From: an uncultured Bacteroidota bacterium
GTDB taxonomy: Bacteria > Bacteroidota > Bacteroidia > Chitinophagales > Chitinophagaceae
Reading direction: 5' to 3'
DNA length: 7,219 bases
Assembly (NCBI GenBank): GCA_946887345.1
Contig: CAMPKR010000128.1
Span: 1 to 7,219 of the forward strand
In this document: one piece after another, positions 5,738-7,219 of the stretch
Numbering within the stretch: the stretch's first letter is position 1
How the letters are laid out: each line of letters opens with the position of its first letter
Program-made: the position numbers and the translations under genes
Notes under the pieces: model-generated
Database searches by the model: none
What the model saw: the letters and a program-made list of their open reading frames with translations, nothing else
What the model was told of the DNA's origin: nothing

Positions 5738-5763
5738 CGTGGAACAACCGTGGAACGGTTTTT
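5738..5763 (+). terminator. Orphan hairpin with T run and overlapping 11-base direct repeat
   Basis: AACCGT (5746-5751) and ACGGTT (5755-5760) form a perfect 6-bp stem with loop GGA, followed by T and A (five T in a row at 5759-5763). CGTGGAAC also occurs twice, at 5738-5745 and 5749-5756, an 11-base period. No plus-strand gene precedes it within this intergenic region, so what it would terminate is unclear. It could end a small unannotated transcript, block read-through into the IPExxxVDY gene, or be the edge of a dispersed repeat. Confidence 0.45.
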
Positions 5764-5836
5764 ATCATATATAAATGAGATCTTATCATGATTGGGGATA
5801 TTAGGTGAATTGAAATCATATTAATCTTTGAAATTG

Positions 5837-5867
5837 TTTGTGAAGAGACAAATATGCCCGAATTTTG
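5837..5867 (+). promoter_or_regulatory. Promoter of the IPExxxVDY-family gene
   Basis: TTTG (5837-5840), a 19-base spacer and GAATTTTG (5860-5867) match the Bacteroidota promoter pattern with one mismatch in the -7 box. Transcription would begin near 5872. The upstream in-frame ATG at 5854 falls between the two boxes and so would not be in the mRNA, which supports the start at 5908. Confidence 0.55.
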
Positions 5868-5907
5868 TACTGTCTGCCAAATACAGACAATAAAACACTG
5901 CAAGGGC

Positions 5908-6351
5908 ATGTCTAAACAACAATGGACGCTAAATACAGAAGCCATGCAAGAAGAATTTTTTGCAGATACAGCGCTGATAGGCATTGTTAGCCCGCTGCCC
6001 GGATACCAGTTTTGCTGGACGCTGAACAAACAGCTGGAAACCAACTTTGTACGTGAACCGGAGATGGACGTGTGCCTGCAGTCGGGCAAGGAGAAGCAGC
6101 ATTACTTCCCTATTTATCAATATAATGTTCCGATGAACGGTTCGCGCTATATACTTTATAAACTGAAAAGCAATAAGGAATCGCTGCTGCCGGAGGCTAA
6201 ACAGCTTGACTACCTCTGGATGGTACAAAGCAACTCCCCTGAAGCCGATGCCCAGGATATTACCGTACACCTGAGAGATATACCTGAGGTGCAACTGGCA
6301 CAGGTTATAGCCCCTGACAGGCTGAAGAACCTGAATCACCTGATTGTGTAG
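5908..6351 (+). CDS. IPExxxVDY family protein
   Basis: This 147-residue cytoplasmic protein has the layout of the Bacteroidota IPExxxVDY family: an N-terminal L-I-G-I (23-26), then Y-Q-F-C-W-T-L-N-K-Q-L (33-43), a central polar beta-rich part, and the signature as the variant L-P-E-A-K-Q-L-D-Y (94-102). A C-terminal part follows with I-P-E-V-Q-L (125-130) and L-K-N-L-N-H-L-I (139-146). The biochemical function of the family is unknown to me. I chose the ATG at 5908 rather than 5854: the longer form adds 18 residues with three cysteines that do not fit the family, and 5854 lies inside the probable promoter. An ATG at 5944 is also possible but would remove the start of the conserved region. The TonB-like gene follows 45 bases downstream on the same strand. 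Confidence 0.82.
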   Translation: MSKQQWTLNTEAMQEEFFADTALIGIVSPLPGYQFCWTLNKQLETNFVREPEMDVCLQSGKEKQHYFPIYQYNVPMNGSRYILYKLKSNKESLLPEAKQLDYLWMVQSNSPEADAQDITVHLRDIPEVQLAQVIAPDRLKNLNHLIV

Positions 6352-6363
6352 CCCGTGTGGAAT

Positions 6364-6391
6364 GTTTCCAAATATTCGTCTAGTTGGAAAC
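6364..6391 (+). promoter_or_regulatory. Perfect palindrome just before the TonB-like gene start
   Basis: GTTTCCAA (6364-6371) and TTGGAAAC (6384-6391) are perfect inverted repeats separated by 12 bases, ending 5 bases before the ATG at 6397. There is no T run, so it is not a standard terminator. It could be an mRNA stem that limits translation, or an operator for a dimeric regulator. The role is inferred from position only. Confidence 0.45.
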
Positions 6392-6396
6392 GACTG

Positions 6397-6822
6397 ATGA
6401 AGCCATACTTTTTATTCATCCTGATCATTTTCGGACCTGTTAGTAGTTTCTCGCAAAACACTTCTAAAAAGGTAGTAAGCAAAGACACGTTCATCATTGA
6501 AACGCCCGACCTGGATACCAGGCAGAAGTACATCTACCTAGACTCTATAAATAAGGCATATCCCCCATATGACTTATTGGAATTTGTTCGGGAAAACCTC
6601 CGTTTTTCAAGTATTGTCAGGGACCAAGACACGGTCCTGATTTCATTTGATATTGACAAGGCAGGCGCCGTAAAGGAGCCGATTGTACTTGACGGCGTCT
6701 CCCGGTTAATTGATGACGAAGTTGTCAGGGTCATTAAAATGCTTCCCGCCTGGATCCCGGCTAAAAAAGGAGATATTCCTTTCTACTACACCGTTCGTCT
6801 GAAGGTCCCGGTTAAAAATTAA
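6397..6822 (+). CDS. Exported TonB C-terminal-like domain protein
   Basis: This 141-residue protein starts with a signal peptide: K-P, then a hydrophobic run (4-14), ending S-S-F-S-Q near residue 20, a common Bacteroidota cleavage context. The C-terminal half (about 60-139) follows the TonB C-terminal pattern: F-V-R-E-N-L-R-F (63-70), V-L-I-S-F-D-I-D-K-A-G-A-V (80-92), D-D-E-V-V-R-V-I-K-M-L-P-A-W-I-P-A (106-122), and a closing strand Y-Y-T-V-R-L-K-V-P-V. It lacks the transmembrane anchor plus Pro-rich linker of true energy-transducing TonB, so it is probably a soluble periplasmic relative rather than a transporter motor. The start at 6397 is chosen over GTG 6355, which would put 14 residues before the signal peptide and include the palindrome as coding. 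Partner and function are unknown. Confidence 0.82.
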   Translation: MKPYFLFILIIFGPVSSFSQNTSKKVVSKDTFIIETPDLDTRQKYIYLDSINKAYPPYDLLEFVRENLRFSSIVRDQDTVLISFDIDKAGAVKEPIVLDGVSRLIDDEVVRVIKMLPAWIPAKKGDIPFYYTVRLKVPVKN

Positions 6823-6886
6823 AAATCCTACAAACAAGTATCAGCAAACCCTAATACGTAGCCATTGATAAATCATCTGGTAAACC

Positions 6887-6916
6887 TTGGTGCATACCCT
6901 TATTTTTCTATTTTTG
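6887..6916 (+). promoter_or_regulatory. Promoter of the DUF2723 gene
   Basis: TTG (6887-6889), a 19-base spacer and TATTTTTG (6909-6916) match the Bacteroidota consensus TAnnTTTG fully. The ATG at 6939 is 22 bases downstream of the -7 box. This indicates that the membrane-protein gene is transcribed independently of the TonB-like gene. Confidence 0.7.
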
Positions 6917-6938
6917 TTGCCTGTCTAAACACACCCGC

Positions 6939-7219
6939 ATGAATTATCGCAAGATCAACAATATTGTTGGCTGGATCACGGGGCTGATAGCCCTTACTGT
7001 TTATCTGATGACTATGGAAAGGACCGTATCCTTCTGGGACTGCGGCGAGTTCCTTTCCTGTGCCTATAAGCTGGAGGTGGGCCACTCGCCTGGAGCACCC
7101 TTCTTTATGATGCTGCAGCGCCTGTTCGCCATTGTTGGCGGCGGCACTACGGGCCAACCCAGTGCAGAGGTCACTTTATTCATGAATGCCATGTCGGCAG
7201 TAGTAAGTGCGGGAACTAT
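6939..7219 (+). CDS. DUF2723 membrane protein, N-terminal part (3' truncated)
   Basis: Ninety-three complete codons are visible before the window ends. The N terminus M-N-Y-R-K-I-N-N leads into a first membrane segment (about residues 9-25). The conserved DUF2723 block follows: M-E-R-T-V-S-F-W-D-C-G-E-F (26-38), A-Y-K-L-E-V-G-H-S-P-G-A-P-F-F (42-56), then N-A-M-S-A-V-V-S-A-G near the edge. Family members are large multi-pass inner-membrane proteins, distantly like GT-C/PMT-type glycosyltransferases. The W-D-C-G-E acidic motif after the first helix corresponds to where such enzymes keep a catalytic acidic residue. A role in transferring sugars from lipid-linked donors is inferred from the fold class and not shown. 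Full-length members have hundreds more residues, beyond the window. Confidence 0.92.
   Translation, partial: MNYRKINNIVGWITGLIALTVYLMTMERTVSFWDCGEFLSCAYKLEVGHSPGAPFFMMLQRLFAIVGGGTTGQPSAEVTLFMNAMSAVVSAGT

Larger units (their letters stand above)
5637..5836. other. Intergenic region between divergent purA and the IPExxxVDY gene
   Basis: Between the divergent starts (5611-5907) I see two promoters at the edges, the AGTAG stretch, the repeat/hairpin block at 5700-5763, and an AT-rich part (5764-5836) with a small ATCATGAT palindrome (5785-5792). No credible coding frame is present, because the long minus-strand frame crossing it overlaps the IPExxxVDY gene antisense and has no recognisable product. 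Confidence 0.6.

Noticed and set aside
5634..6089. Minus-strand open frame of 151 residues across the intergenic region
   Set aside because: It runs antisense through the IPExxxVDY gene and through the purA promoter region, with low-complexity hydrophobic and Cys/Ser content and no recognisable domain.
6355..6396. GTG start at 6355 for the TonB-like gene
   Set aside because: It would put 14 residues, including Trp and several Ser, ahead of a normal signal peptide, which starts properly at ATG 6397.

Overview
The window looks like an ordinary chromosomal segment of a Bacteroidota bacterium, most likely from the Chitinophagaceae or a near relative. The evidence is the gene set (an IPExxxVDY-family protein, a DUF2723 membrane protein, a PabB of the Bacteroidota type, and lipoproteins whose lipobox ends in S-C), several promoter boxes of the Bacteroidota form TTTG-N19/21-TAnnTTTG, and the near absence of Shine-Dalgarno sequences. 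Genus cannot be read from this sequence alone.

Left part, plus strand: the 3' end of an unrecognised hydrophilic, probably disordered protein (3-212) is followed by a hairpin. Next come three small predicted lipoproteins (291-551, 598-834, 897-1373). The first two are diverged tandem paralogs sharing a four-cysteine pattern. A clean intrinsic terminator (1397-1422) closes this group. A YdeI/OmdA-family protein (1434-2045) begins 11 bases after that terminator's T tract, and a secreted protein of unknown function (2079-2543) follows.

Middle part, minus strand, read right to left: purA (5610-4345), a highly charged Lys/Asp-block protein (4258-3824) and pabB (3811-2534). The spacing of 12 bases between the last two argues for one transcript. 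purA has a good promoter at 5629-5661. PurA makes adenylosuccinate for AMP synthesis, and PabB makes the aminodeoxychorismate that leads to folate, whose one-carbon units feed purine synthesis, so a metabolic link is plausible but inferred. pabB converges on the secreted-protein gene and their ends overlap by 10 bases.

Right part, plus strand: a roughly 300-base intergenic region (5611-5907) holds the purA promoter, an AGTAG-rich stretch, a repeat and hairpin block, and a promoter for the IPExxxVDY gene (5908-6351). A secreted TonB C-terminal-like protein (6397-6822) has a perfect palindrome just ahead of its start. A DUF2723 gene (6939 onward) has a strong promoter and runs off the window.

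No defence system, mobile element, CRISPR array or structural RNA gene was recognised. The items most worth a second look are two successive stem-loops within the first 31 codons of pabB (the second 14 bp, followed by a U-rich run), the Lys/Asp-block protein with an internal repeat, the repeat/hairpin block at 5700-5763, and the palindrome before the TonB-like gene.
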